Assembly: GCA_964428325.1 (NCBI GenBank)
Contig: CAYRXU010000006.1
Location: forward strand, 1-37,307
Length of the DNA stretch: 37,307 bases
Direction: 5' to 3'
DNA from: JBBSZK01 sp964428325
GTDB taxonomy: Archaea > Nanobdellota > Nanobdellia > Pacearchaeales > GW2011-AR1
Shown here piece by piece: positions 8,737 to 18,900 of this stretch (its first letter is position 1; each line of letters begins with the position of its first letter). The notes under the pieces were generated by a model. The model saw only the letters and a program-made list of their open reading frames with translations. It made no database searches and was not told where the DNA came from. Both the position numbers and the translations under genes were made by a program.

Positions 8737-10436
8737 ATGATACAATTTACACCTAGAGCTTACCAACAAGCTATTCTTGAAACAGCTAAACGCGCAAACA
8801 CATTAGTAGTTCTACCAACAGGAGTAGGCAAAACCCTCATTGCCATCATGCTTGCAGCGCATCGAATGCAAGAACATCCCGCCACAAAAACTCTAATCCT
8901 TGCTCCCACTAAACCTCTCGTAGAGCAACATCTGGAATCCTTCAAAGAACAACTCCCCGAGCTCTTTGCAGACCTCCAACTTTTCACAGGAGAAATCCCG
9001 GCTTCCGAACGCAAAAAAATCTGGCGAACCGCAGACATCATCTTCTCCACACCGCAATGTATAGCAAACGACATAGCTAAAGACCTCTACAACCTCTCAG
9101 AAGTATCTCTCCTCGTAATAGACGAAGCACATCGCTGTCTCAAGAACTACGATTATACCAAAGTCGTCTCTCGATACAAGTCTCAAGCCGAACACCCGAA
9201 AATCCTCGGCCTCACCGCATCCCCTGGCTCAGACGTAGACGTCGTAAAACAAATCTGCGAACACCTAAGCATCGATTCCGTAGAGGTCCGCTCAAGGGAA
9301 TCTGAAGACGTTAAACCCTATATCCACGAACTTGACTTCAACAAAGTAGAGGTCCCTTTCCCACAAGAGTTCATAGAAATTCGCGTGCTCCTAAGGCGAA
9401 TCTACGACATAAAAGTAGACCAACTCAAGAGAATGAATCTCCTTCACGGNNNNNNNNNNNNNNNNNNNNNNNNNNNNNNNNNNNNNNNNNNNNNNNNNNN
9501 NNNNNNNNNNNNNNNNNNNNNNNNNNNNNNNNNNNNNNNNNNNNNNNNNGGCGAATCTACGACATAAAAGTAGACCAACTCAAGAGAATGAATCTCCTTC
9601 ACGGCCCTGCCAATAAAATAACTCTCCTCAAACTCCAAACCAATCTAGCGAGACAAGCCACACAAGGCAGTGGCGCCGCCATGGCGGGCATGTCTATTTG
9701 CGCTCAAGGTATAAAGATATCACACGCTATCGAACTGCTAGAAACACAAACCCTCGCCTCGTTGCATGCCTACATGAAAGAGCTCATATCCCAAGCAGAA
9801 CAAAAGAAAAGCAAGGGTGTCCAAAACCTAGTAAAAATGCCGGAGTTCAATGCAGCCCTCCTTTCACTCACACAACTCATCGGCCACAAGACAGAACATC
9901 CTAAACTTGGCGAAATAGCCACCATAGTAGAAAATGAATTCAAAGAGGCAGAAAGTCCAAAGATACTGATATTCACGCAATTCCGGGACACAGCAGCCCT
10001 ACTCGTCAACACTCTCAATCAAAATGAAAAAATAAAAGCTGCCCTATTCATAGGCCAAGCATCAAACACACGCACACGAGGTTTGTCCCAAAAAGAGCAG
10101 AAAGAAATTATCGAACAATTTAGAGAGGGAACCATCAATGTTCTCTGTGCAACCTCAATTGGCGAGGAAGGCCTCGACATTCCAGAAGTAAACGCAGTTA
10201 TCTTCTACGAACCCATCCCGAGCGCCATTAGAAAAATCCAACGAGCAGGAAGAACGGCCAGACACGCTCCAGGTAAACTATTCATTCTTGTAACAAAAGG
10301 CACACGAGATGAAATCAATCACTATGCCTCATCAGCAAAAGAAAAGAAGATGTACAAGACAATCGACACCGTAAAACAACATCTCAAGGACAGACCAAAA
10401 CCAGAAAATAAAAACATCAAGGACTATCTATCTTGA
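8737..10436 (+). CDS. hef: Hef-type SF2 helicase (interrupted by a false assembly gap)
   Basis: Superfamily 2 helicase related to the helicase half of archaeal Hef and to FANCM; it remodels stalled forks and branched DNA. Seen: Walker A P-T-G-V-G-K-T (27-33), A-P-T-K-P-L-V-E-Q-H (motif Ia), DEAH (129-132), G-L-T-A-S-P-G (motif III), an insertion domain, I-F-T-Q-F-R-D (motif IV), T-S-I-G-E-E-G-L-D-I-P (motif V) and Q-R-A-G-R-T-A-R (motif VI). The N gap at 9450-9549 is flanked by an identical 55-bp sequence (9395-9449 and 9550-9604). Deleting gap plus one copy removes 155 bases and puts both halves in one frame, giving about 514 residues. I prefer the ATG at 8737 to a TTG at 8704, as M-I-Q-F-T-P-R-x-Y-Q is the usual Hef start. 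The nuclease gene follows 7 bp later. Confidence 0.9.
9395..9604 (+). repeat. 55-bp duplicated contig ends around gap (artefact)
   Basis: Direct repeat of 55 bp, copies at 9395-9449 and 9550-9604, beginning GGCGAATCTACGACAT. It codes for the same peptide R-R-I-Y-D-I-K-V-D in both halves of Hef, which supports an assembly origin, not a biological repeat. Confidence 0.93.
9450..9549. other. False assembly gap (100 N) inside Hef
   Basis: The 55 bases before the Ns (9395-9449) are identical to the 55 bases after them (9550-9604). This is what a scaffolder leaves when two contigs overlap by one k-mer and are not merged. No sequence is missing. Confidence 0.95.
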
Positions 10437-10443
10437 GATAAGT

Positions 10444-11124
10444 ATGACGTTCCTAGATATTTTCTCAAAGAGAAAAAAGAAAGAAAAGTCGAAACCTCAA
10501 ACAAAGATAATTGTCGACTATAGAGAGAAAAACGCCCTCGTCACTTCCGAGCTCATAAAAGAAGGTTTCGAGGTCGAGTTTGCACAATTAGCAGTTGCCG
10601 ATTACCTCATCAACGACATTGCAATCGAAAGAAAGACAATAGCCGATCTCAAATCCTCAATAATCAACAAACGCATCATGCAACAACTCCCTGAATTAAA
10701 ACAACACAAAAAATACGCACTGGTTCTCGAAGGTTTCAACACAGACAGTTACGAAGGCATAATCCATGAAAATGCATTTCGCGGATTCTTGCTTACAACT
10801 CTCTTCAACTATCAAGTTCCTATCATCTACACACATGATGAATCAGACACTGCGCGCTACATCGCACTCCTAGCGAAAAAATCAGAAAAAAGTGATATCG
10901 CATTAAGGCCTGCGAAAATCGTTCTCTCAGAAGAAGAACGTCTTCAATTTATTCTAGAAGGTTTTCCAGGAATCGGCCCAGTTACAGCAAAGAAGCTCCT
11001 CGCAGAATACAAAACCCTAAAGGCCCTAATCAATGCACCTGAAGAAGACCTGAAAAAACTCATAGGTGCAAAAGCAGCACCCCTCATCAAGCTACTCAAT
11101 CACATCTACAAGCCTAAGAAATAA
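10444..11124 (+). CDS. XPF/ERCC4-type structure-specific nuclease (Hef nuclease half)
   Basis: A 226-residue nuclease of the XPF/Mus81/Hef family that cuts branched DNA near junctions. The active site is complete: I-V-D-Y-R-E (Asp25), V-A-D-Y-L (Asp53) and I-E-R-K-T-I-A-D-L (Glu62-Arg63-Lys64). The C-terminal part has a helix-hairpin-helix dimerisation/DNA-binding domain (G-F-P-G-I-G-P-V-T-A-K-K-L-L, about 173-187, then a second hairpin around 203-215). The N-terminal 20 residues are a basic linker. In Pyrococcus, helicase and nuclease are one chain; here the nuclease starts 7 bp after the helicase stop in another frame, with its own ATG. Its 3' end overlaps the convergent OB-fold gene by 11 bp. 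Confidence 0.92.
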   Translation: MTFLDIFSKRKKKEKSKPQTKIIVDYREKNALVTSELIKEGFEVEFAQLAVADYLINDIAIERKTIADLKSSIINKRIMQQLPELKQHKKYALVLEGFNTDSYEGIIHENAFRGFLLTTLFNYQVPIIYTHDESDTARYIALLAKKSEKSDIALRPAKIVLSEEERLQFILEGFPGIGPVTAKKLLAEYKTLKALINAPEEDLKKLIGAKAAPLIKLLNHIYKPKK

Positions 11125-11425
11125 TTACAATTGACTGCGCAACAACATATCGTCTTCCGCGGAACTCATCAACATATCCTTCAACCAGTACAAATTTTCC
11201 CTTGTAGCTATCAAATCCCTCGTATCTCACTTCTATATCACCTACCTGCATCGCCGTTCCTGTTGAAATCCCGCGCTCACTCTCAACAAGTCCGCGCACA
11301 ACAACATTCTCTCGGAGCATAGACTCCTCTAAATGTTCAACTTCATGTGCAGGAGCCATCATAACATACATCAAAACAAAAAGACCCATAAGTGCAACAA
11401 CAAGACAGATCGCAGGCACGTTCAT
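11114..11425 (-). CDS. Membrane-anchored OB-fold (tRNA_anti-like) protein, 103 aa
   Basis: An N-terminal hydrophobic helix (residues 4-24) acts as a signal anchor. The remaining 75 residues form alternating beta strands (V-V-V-R-G-L-V, I-E-V-R-Y-E-G, G-K-F-V-L-V-E-G-Y-V-D-E-F-R-G-R-R-Y-V-V-A) typical of the OB-fold nucleic-acid-binding or stress-type domains with a G-x-V-x-x-x-R-G-x-x-x-V-x-x-x-x-I signature. An exported OB-fold could bind oligosaccharide, nucleic acid or protein outside the cell. It shares the divergent promoter at 11441-11457 with TyrRS. Confidence 0.72.
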   Translation of the reverse strand: MNVPAICLVVALMGLFVLMYVMMAPAHEVEHLEESMLRENVVVRGLVESERGISTGTAMQVGDIEVRYEGFDSYKGKFVLVEGYVDEFRGRRYVVAQSIVIIS

Positions 11426-11440
11426 ATCGTCTATACAGCA

Positions 11441-11457
11441 AAGCTTAAATTAAGCTT
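11441..11457. promoter_or_regulatory. Divergent palindromic TATA promoter
   Basis: AAGCTTAAATTAAGCTT is nearly palindromic and offers a TATA box on both strands, 16-32 bp from the OB-fold start at 11425 and 16-32 bp from the TyrRS start at 11473. This suits two leaderless transcripts from one site. Confidence 0.6.
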
Positions 11458-11472
11458 TTTCCCCTACACTTT

Positions 11473-12510
11473 ATGGCAAAGAAATCTCAATCAAGCAGCC
11501 TCACAGATGAAAGATTTGAGCTAATAACAAGAAATCTTCAAGAAGTAATAGGTCAAAACGAACTAAGGGAAAAACTAGCCTCGAAAAAGGAAGTTTCTCT
11601 TTACTGGGGAACGATGCCAACGGGTAGCCCTCACGTGTCCTACCTCTATCCCTTCATCAAAATAGCAGATTTCCTCAAGGCAGGATTGAAAGTGAAAGTA
11701 CTCTTAGCAGACTTACACGCTGCACTAGACGGCGTTCCTTGGCAAATACTTGATAAAAGACAAGCTTACTACAAGGCACTAATTCCTGAAATGCTCAAGA
11801 GTGTTGGTGTGGACACAAAAAAATTAGAATTCGTCCAAGGAAGTGATATACAACTCAAACCAAACTACTTCAAAGACCTACTAAAGCTAACCACAATCAC
11901 CACAGTGCATGATGCAACGAAAGCCGCATCAGAAGTAGTCAAACTAGGAGAGAATCCTAAACTCGGAGGCATTCTCTATCCCCTAATGCAATCCCTTGAC
12001 GAAGAATATCTAAAAGTGGACATCCAATTCGGAGGAGTTGACCAAAGAAAGATATTCGTATACGCTAGAGAAAATATGCCGAAAATAGGATACTCGGCAC
12101 GTATCGAATTGATGAATCACATTCTCCCCGGGCTTACAGGCCAGAAAATGAGCTCAAGTGTGCCCGGCAGCAAGATAGACATGCTTGAAAGCGAAGAAGG
12201 TGTCAATAAAAAAATAAGGGAGGCCATCTGCGTTGAAGGCGACCCAAATAACGGGCTTATGGCTTTTCTGAAATATGTCATCTTCGTTTTAAAGAGAGAT
12301 AGCAAAGAGACATTCACTATCGAGAGACCTGCAAAATACGGAGGCACACTCAAATATAACGACTACGAAAAGTTAGAGAAAGACTTCACAGAAAAGAAAG
12401 TTCACCCACTTGACCTCAAGAATGCCCTAGCTAAAGAACTCAATAAGCTACTAGAACCCATCCGTTCAAATGCAAAACTTCAGAAACTCTACAAAGAAGC
12501 CTATTCTTAG
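11473..12510 (+). CDS. tyrS: Tyrosyl-tRNA synthetase (archaeal/eukaryotic type)
   Basis: Class I aminoacyl-tRNA synthetase that charges tRNA-Tyr. At 345 residues it has the size of archaeal TyrRS, without the bacterial S4 domain. HIGH-equivalent motif P-H-V-S-Y at 53-57, tyrosine pocket Y-P-L-M-Q-S-L-D (169-176) and I-Q-F-G-G-V-D-Q-R-K (184-193), and K-M-S-S-S at 225-229. The C-terminal helical anticodon domain covers about 240-345. The start at 11473 follows the divergent TATA element. Its stop directly abuts the stop of the convergent GTPase gene. Confidence 0.96.
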   Translation: MAKKSQSSSLTDERFELITRNLQEVIGQNELREKLASKKEVSLYWGTMPTGSPHVSYLYPFIKIADFLKAGLKVKVLLADLHAALDGVPWQILDKRQAYYKALIPEMLKSVGVDTKKLEFVQGSDIQLKPNYFKDLLKLTTITTVHDATKAASEVVKLGENPKLGGILYPLMQSLDEEYLKVDIQFGGVDQRKIFVYARENMPKIGYSARIELMNHILPGLTGQKMSSSVPGSKIDMLESEEGVNKKIREAICVEGDPNNGLMAFLKYVIFVLKRDSKETFTIERPAKYGGTLKYNDYEKLEKDFTEKKVHPLDLKNALAKELNKLLEPIRSNAKLQKLYKEAYS

Positions 12511-13416
12511 TTAACGAGTATGAAACTCAACAACGTCCTTATCTCGCACACCGTGTGTTAACCCAACTTTCTGATTAGCAAACTTCGCGCTTGGACCAGT
12601 AACACGCGTCTCATGTACCGTTCTAAAAAAACCATTGCGAATAGATTCAGCCACGTCCTTCACAGTACTTCCCAGAGGCAATACGACAGGCAACACTGCA
12701 GGAGGCTTGCCAGGCTCTTTAGTATACACGCGAATAACCCCCATCATCTCAAAGATCTTCTTCTTAACCCCGAGAATACCCGTCCCATCAACAGAGGAAA
12801 CAAGAACATAATTCAATCTTTTACTTCGGCACCGATCATCAAACTTTCTCTTTTCACTATCCGAAAGCAAATCAATCTTAGTAAAAACAATGAACGTCTT
12901 TCCATAAATACGTCCTAAGTACTTCTCAGATTCAACAAGGTCGTCAATTTTCTCGGCGACAACAAGAACACAATCAGCCGTGTTCACAAGCCCCGAATCA
13001 AAGTTCCCATGTCCAATACTAGGCATATCAACAATCTGCGCCCTAACGCCTTCGTAATCCATCGTTCCCAAGACAGGCTCAATCGTACTAAACGGATAAG
13101 GCGAACCAGGAGATTGCGCGTTAGTCAGCGCCCCAAGCAAGGCCGACTTCCCACAATTAGGCAATCCAAGCAACACAACTTGAAAACCTTCCTTCTTAAT
13201 GCCCTTCTTACCGCCGCCCATCTTGCGGGCCTTCTCGGATTTCTCCTTCAGTTTCTTCAATCTCGTTTTAAGCTCAGAAAGAAGATTCTCAGACCCCTTA
13301 TGTTTAGGGGCCTTACGGATAAGCTCTTCAAGCGCGATAATTTTCTCCTCGGTCGTCTGCGCTGCTAAATACTTCTTTTCAGCATCAAAATACTCATATC
13401 CTGCATTAATAGGCAT
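12511..13416 (-). CDS. DRG/OBG-like GTPase with TGS domain
   Basis: A 301-residue translation-factor-class GTPase. N-terminal helical segment (1-65; E-Y-x-x-A-E-K-K-Y-x-x-A-x-T-x-E-E-K, then K-A-P-K-H-K-G), basic Gly/Lys linker, G1 G-L-P-N-C-G-K-S (84-91), G2 in S-P-Y-P-F-S-T, G3 D-M-P-S-I-G (130-135), G4 T-K-I-D (179-182), and a C-terminal TGS domain (about 228-301) ending V-R-D-K-D-V-V-E-F-H. G3 has D-M-P-S in place of D-x-P-G, a modest departure. The family is ribosome-associated in eukaryotes (DRG/Rbg). The role here is probably in ribosome function. Confidence 0.88.
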   Translation of the reverse strand: MPINAGYEYFDAEKKYLAAQTTEEKIIALEELIRKAPKHKGSENLLSELKTRLKKLKEKSEKARKMGGGKKGIKKEGFQVVLLGLPNCGKSALLGALTNAQSPGSPYPFSTIEPVLGTMDYEGVRAQIVDMPSIGHGNFDSGLVNTADCVLVVAEKIDDLVESEKYLGRIYGKTFIVFTKIDLLSDSEKRKFDDRCRSKRLNYVLVSSVDGTGILGVKKKIFEMMGVIRVYTKEPGKPPAVLPVVLPLGSTVKDVAESIRNGFFRTVHETRVTGPSAKFANQKVGLTHGVRDKDVVEFHTR

Positions 13417-13465
13417 AACCCTGACAAGGATTAAGCTTTATTAATTGTACGCCCGTAAACTTCCT

Positions 13466-14659
13466 ATGAAATTCTTCCGCAAAAAACTAAAGAATGGGAT
13501 GACTGTTCTTCACGAAAAAAGAGACCTTCCTGTTGTAGCCATAAGCGTCACAAATCGATTTGGTGCCTCTCATGAAACGTCCAACATCAAGGGCATTGCG
13601 CACGTCATTGAACATCTCGTGTTTACAGGCACAAAAACAAGAACACATGAAGATATCTCGAGAGAAATAGAAAAACGTGGAGGCATGATAAATGCATTCA
13701 CTTCAGAAGACGCCACCAGTTTTCTCTTCAAGCTACCAAGCGAACACCTCTTCGCCGGCCTAGATATCATAACAGACATCCTCACAAATCCAACATTCGG
13801 AGAAAACAAGTTCGAAAAAGAAAAGAATGTCATCTTAGAAGAAATAAAGATGTACCACGATATGCCCCAGTCAGACATCTACGATCGCATATTGGGCTGC
13901 CTCTACGAAAAGCCATTTGGAGAAGGAGTTATCGGCTCAGAAAAGACAATCAAACCACTTACGCGAGACTATGTAGCCAAGTTTTACGCAGATCATTATA
14001 ATTCAGAAAACTATATCGTCTCAATCGTAGGTCAAGCCGATCTCCCAAAAGTCTGTAGCTATCTAGAAAAGAAATTCATACGCAATAAGAAGCAATATGT
14101 GCCATTACCTATCAAAAAGAAACATGGACACGTAGTAGAAGAACGCGCAGGCATAGATCAAGCACACTTCATCTGGGCCACACACGCTCCCCTATCACAT
14201 GAAAAAGATCGTTATGCCTTTGAAGTAATGGATGCTTTCCTCGCGAGCGGGATGTCATCAAAACTTTTCCTGACGATCAGGGAAGACCGCGGTCTAGCCT
14301 ACACCGTGAGAAGCTCATTTGAATCAAAGAAAAATTATGGCTATTACGCAATCTACGTAGGTACAACAAAAGCGGCAATACCTGAAGTCAAGAAGCTTAT
14401 TCTCGAAGGATTACAAGCCGCATCCAAAATGACAGAAAAAGAATTCAATGAGGCAAAAGAACGCCTCATTGGTCTCCAAAAGATAAGCACTGAAGAAAGC
14501 ACCACAGTCATGAACGATCTAGCATTTTCCGAGCTGGCTACAAAAGCAGAAGACTACTACAAATACGAGAAGTTCATCAAATCTGTAAAACTCGAAGACG
14601 TAAGACGCCTTGCCCAAATAAAAGAATACAGCACAGCAGCCATAGTCCCAAAGGGATAG
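13466..14659 (+). CDS. M16-family zinc peptidase
   Basis: A 397-residue metallopeptidase of the pitrilysin/mitochondrial processing peptidase family. The inverted zinc motif H-V-I-E-H is at 46-50 (catalytic Glu49) and the third ligand Glu lies in E-K-E-K-N-V-I-L-E-E-I near 126. The C-terminal half contains the R-E-D-R-G-L-A-Y substrate-binding signature with Arg-Tyr, so both M16 domains are present in one chain. No signal peptide is visible, so it should act in the cytoplasm. I use the ATG at 13466 (M-K-F-F-R-K); an in-frame TTG at 13445 would add seven residues but lies within the promoter region. Confidence 0.92.
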   Translation: MKFFRKKLKNGMTVLHEKRDLPVVAISVTNRFGASHETSNIKGIAHVIEHLVFTGTKTRTHEDISREIEKRGGMINAFTSEDATSFLFKLPSEHLFAGLDIITDILTNPTFGENKFEKEKNVILEEIKMYHDMPQSDIYDRILGCLYEKPFGEGVIGSEKTIKPLTRDYVAKFYADHYNSENYIVSIVGQADLPKVCSYLEKKFIRNKKQYVPLPIKKKHGHVVEERAGIDQAHFIWATHAPLSHEKDRYAFEVMDAFLASGMSSKLFLTIREDRGLAYTVRSSFESKKNYGYYAIYVGTTKAAIPEVKKLILEGLQAASKMTEKEFNEAKERLIGLQKISTEESTTVMNDLAFSELATKAEDYYKYEKFIKSVKLEDVRRLAQIKEYSTAAIVPKG

Positions 14660-14710
14660 GTTATCCCATTCCTTACATCTGATTTAAAGCAAAAATTTCT
14701 TAACAACTAA

Positions 14711-15919
14711 GTGGAAATAATTGCAATAGCCATCGCACTTTGTGCCGGACTAGTTGGAGGAGTAATAACGGGTCTCGCACCCGGACTCCACAGCAACCTC
14801 GTAGCCGTATTCCTTGTTGCACTTGCAGCAAAGCCATTCTTCAAGTCATTCGACCCACTCATCCTAGCAACAGCAATAGTAGCCCTTGCAATAACACAAA
14901 CACTTGTTGACTTCATACCTTCCGTATATCTAGGGGCGCCAACAGAGGATACAATTCTCTCCATTCTTCCAGGTCACGCACTGCTCAAGGAAGGAAAAGC
15001 TCACGAGGCAATTATCTCGACATCGGGAGGAGCAATTTTCGGAATTACTGCTAGTCTCCTGCTCACATGGCCCCTCATCAAACTGGCACCGATCATACAA
15101 TCACACATAACAACAGCAATACCATTCGCACTCATTGCATTAATAATCTACATGATAGCTCGTGAAGACAACCCTCTCCCTGCAATCATGGTCACGCTAA
15201 CTGCAGGATTTCTTGGGTACGCGACTCTCAACATCCCAGTCAAAGAACCGCTCTTACCTCTACTCACCGGACTCTTCGGGACATCATCACTCATTGCCTC
15301 GCTAAAGGAAAAGGCAACATTACCGCCGCAAGAAACAATCTCGATAAGACAATCTCTCCCGGAAAAAGAAGAAATAAAGAAAACCGTGTTCAGTACAATC
15401 TTTATTGCCCCAATCTGTACATTCCTTCCTGCAGTCGGTTCAGGATATGCTTCTCTAATAGCAGCAGAGATATCAGACTATTCAAAAAAAGGATTTCTCT
15501 TCCTTAATGGTGCAATGAACATGATTGCGATGTTCTGGAGCTTCCCTCTCATCTATGCAATACAAAAAGCCCGTACCGGCGCAGCGGCATCAGTCTCAGA
15601 TATCTTAACAGGCATTAGCACTAGCGAAATAGTGACAATTTCAATTGTGGCATTCGTCACCTGCATCATAGCATTCCCAATCACGCTGGCAATCTCAAAA
15701 AGATGCGCAAACTTAATCACAAGAATAAGCTATCAAAAAGTATCCATAATCATACTCTTACTTGTTACATTGCTTGTCATTATTATGTCTCGCTCTCTAG
15801 GGCTCCTTATTCTTGCAACATCTACATCATTAGGGCTCTACGCATTACAATCAAAAATCAAACGTACGCACCTCATGGCCTGTCTAATAATCCCGTCAAT
15901 CTTATACTACCTCGCTTAA
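14711..15919 (+). CDS. TctA/DUF112-like permease
   Basis: A 402-residue integral membrane protein with about eleven TM helices. The start contains G-L-V-G-G-V-I-T-G-L-A-P-G-L-H-S-N, the Gly/Pro motif of the archaeal DUF112/TctA family, with F-I-P-S-V-Y-L-G-A-P-T-E-D-T soon after and a second P-A-V-G-S-G-Y-A-S-L repeat-like motif midway. Bacterial TctA transports tricarboxylates with TctB and TctC, neither of which is nearby; the archaeal substrate is unknown. Start codon is GTG at 14711; GATTTAAAGC lies about 25-30 bp before it. Its TAA overlaps the TAA of the convergent DP2 gene. Confidence 0.85.
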   Translation: MEIIAIAIALCAGLVGGVITGLAPGLHSNLVAVFLVALAAKPFFKSFDPLILATAIVALAITQTLVDFIPSVYLGAPTEDTILSILPGHALLKEGKAHEAIISTSGGAIFGITASLLLTWPLIKLAPIIQSHITTAIPFALIALIIYMIAREDNPLPAIMVTLTAGFLGYATLNIPVKEPLLPLLTGLFGTSSLIASLKEKATLPPQETISIRQSLPEKEEIKKTVFSTIFIAPICTFLPAVGSGYASLIAAEISDYSKKGFLFLNGAMNMIAMFWSFPLIYAIQKARTGAAASVSDILTGISTSEIVTISIVAFVTCIIAFPITLAISKRCANLITRISYQKVSIIILLLVTLLVIIMSRSLGLLILATSTSLGLYALQSKIKRTHLMACLIIPSILYYLA

Positions 15920-18900
15920 CCAAACCACTTACCGAGCGCCTCTTGTTTCTCTTTCTCCTTACCAAAGATCGCGTCAATGTCTTTCTGTACAAGTTCAAGA
16001 CATTCAAGCAAATAAGGACTCACCTTATACGTTCGAGCAAGTTCAAGAGCAGTCGCAAGATACTTGATAATGCTACCTTCCGAAATAGTGAAGATCAACT
16101 TCCCTCCACAAGTGCATCGCCCAGCAAGTGGAGGCCTCCTAAACTTCTCATTGCAATCGACACAACGGAAAACTTGCATCGAAAACTTTCTCAGATTACC
16201 TCTCGTATCTCTAATGAAATGTCTTTCGATGATTAATCTTGCCACATCGCTAACATCAACAGCACGTAATTTGCGGCAGAGAGCCATCATAGCATCAACT
16301 TTCTCAGCCATACTGGGCAAACTCTTATATGAGGAATTGATGATTCCCCCATTAAGATCTCGGGTATTATGCGTAAAATATCTCGGCCAAAATGGATTCT
16401 GTCCGGTTTTCAAACGAGTCTTCACATTATCAATCTTCATCTCAGATGAATGCTTACCCTGCTCAGCCATCTCATAAAGATCGAGAGGATATTTGCCAAG
16501 TTCAAAGGTTAAAATCTGATCGTCCACGTCTCCAGCGTTAATCTTAGTATTCAATACAAGAGGAGCATCCTGAGTTCCGCCGCGATGTGCAGGCAAAAAC
16601 TTCTTTGAAAAATTAAGCAACATATCGGTCAACAATAGAACGGCAGCTTCGTCCCCATCACAATCTCTTCTCATGGCAGCATGCATAAACGGAGAGGCCA
16701 ACATTGACTGAGTCTTAGAGAATCCAACGAGTCTCCCAACCGTGGCTGTGCAAATATGCGGAGCGATGCATACAAACAACTGTCCAATCAAATCCGCCTT
16801 AGTTTTAACGTTATGAAATCTAGGCAGCTTATACAAGAGTTCAAGTTCATCATCTACAAAGTTACAAACCTTCATGAAAGTAGCATCTGCGGGCTCGTCA
16901 TCAGAGTCAGGACAAGCAGGCAGCACAATATCGTGAGGTAAAAGCACAAGAACCTGATCGTCTCTTTCAAGCGGCTTGCCGTCAACATCACATACATAAC
17001 CCATGTCAACTAGCTTTGCAACACTTGCGCCAATTTCTCTAGGCCTAAAATGGTTCAATGGCATCTCAGTCATATCATATCGAATAGTTCCATCTTTGTT
17101 CACGTGCAGGTTATGTTTAGCACGCAACATTCCCTTGCCAAGATGCTCACAACTATGATCCTTATTTGAGGTTCCCTTAACACCCTTAACAATCGGAGCC
17201 ATATCAACAGTCACTCCTGTAAGGGATCGTGCATGATCATAATACGAACGAATATCGATACTCTGTTCACAATAATCTTGCTTGCTATCATGCTCCATAC
17301 AAGGACTCACAGAGCGAGCATCGCAAGCACGACAATAATACATCTTCTTACAAAAGCCACCACACAATCGGCAAGTAGGATAAACAGAATCTTGCCCACA
17401 CTTTTCGCAAAAATTCAAGGCAAATTCGGAACGCACGACACCCTCCTCAACAGCAGCATTTACGCTACGTAATCTTCCGCCTTGCTTACCCACTGGAAAA
17501 AGAGCATGTGGGCTTCCAACTAATTTGCGCAACTTAGCTTTCTCTGGTCTGCCCATTCGAGCACCGATGAAGGTGCCTGCCTTGTCCTTCACAACAAAAG
17601 GAGCTAATCCATTAACCATCTCAAGGACACTCTTATCCCCAAACTCCGGCAACTTCTTCATCACAAGATCAAACGAACCTTCAAATCCCGCAGGGTCGCA
17701 AATAAGGCCAAGATTAGTAAGCAAAGCTTCGCTATCGGGTCGCCCAATAATAACATGCTCAAGTCCAACCATGTGTTCGCACCCGATAACTTCCAAAGTT
17801 CGTTTACCTTTCGCAAAACGCTCACGATCCTCAGTCGCATAAGGCAATACAAACTTACCATCGCTTACCTTGCCATGGCCAATCCAATCAATCAGGCCCA
17901 AAAACTGATCGCGATCAATCTGGGACCAATAATATATGTAACGAGGATGCAAGGGTACGCTATACTGCGCAGATAATGCTGATGCCTGCTCAAATGACAC
18001 CTTAAATGGATTTTCAACTATGTTAGCGCCTGCTTTCTTCTCAATCTCAAGGTTCCACCATTCCTCAACATATCCTGGCTTTAGCAAATCATAGTTACGA
18101 TTCATCACATCCCCGAGTGAAAATAAGACGTCTCCAAAATAGACAATCTCAGTCACATCGCCATAAATCTTCCGCGCTTCTTCAAGAGTCTCCACTCGCC
18201 TAACACTTCCATCACGCAACTTCACAATAGGCCCGTCCAACTCGTCACAAGATGAAATGGCGCAACCCTTAGTAGGCTTCTCAACCTTTAACTGTGTACC
18301 AAAGGATAAGAAATCTCCAGAAATACCCATGGTCGCGGGATGCACCGATACAGCAGAAAATCCATTCGCTCTGCTCAACCCATACCTGAACCTAAAACTT
18401 CCAGAACGTGAAGGATGTCCAAATACAGGTCTACCTGCTACAAGATCCTTGATATATGTAGGCGAGCTATCAGCAGAACCCTTCTCTCGCTTCTTGTGCA
18501 AAGTAATATAATCTGCAAGGAAGTTCCATCCTGTAGAAACGAATCCCCTCTCCTGCGCTTTCTTCAGTAAACCAAATCCCTTTTGTGCTTTCTGTGCTAA
18601 CCCTTCCGAGAAAATAAGACACATGCCTCCACGAATAAAATTAGTCTCAACTCGAGGAATGTCTTTGTAATTCGAAACCTCTCTATCTTCGGTCGGTTCG
18701 CCTGCAATCTGAATAGGCAAATGCTTTGCAAGAAAGGCAATCTCTTCTTCAGTAGGAAGATATTGTAGATTGGTAACTCTCTCGTGATAGTCGTAATTCT
18801 CAGTCACATAGCGCCTTACTTCTTGATCATCAGGGTCAAAAGGTGCAAACCCAAACAACTCGCGTAAATAATCGATAATCATCAAAACCACACAACCCGC

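Noticed and set aside
10430..10450. Sequencing frameshift between Hef helicase and nuclease
   Set aside because: No homopolymer is present at the junction, each half has a plausible terminus and the nuclease has its own ATG. I treat the split as real, but reads should confirm it.
15703..16236. Plus-strand open frame of 177 codons at the TctA/DP2 junction
   Set aside because: It overlaps the 3' ends of two clear genes in other frames and has no recognisable domain or promoter.
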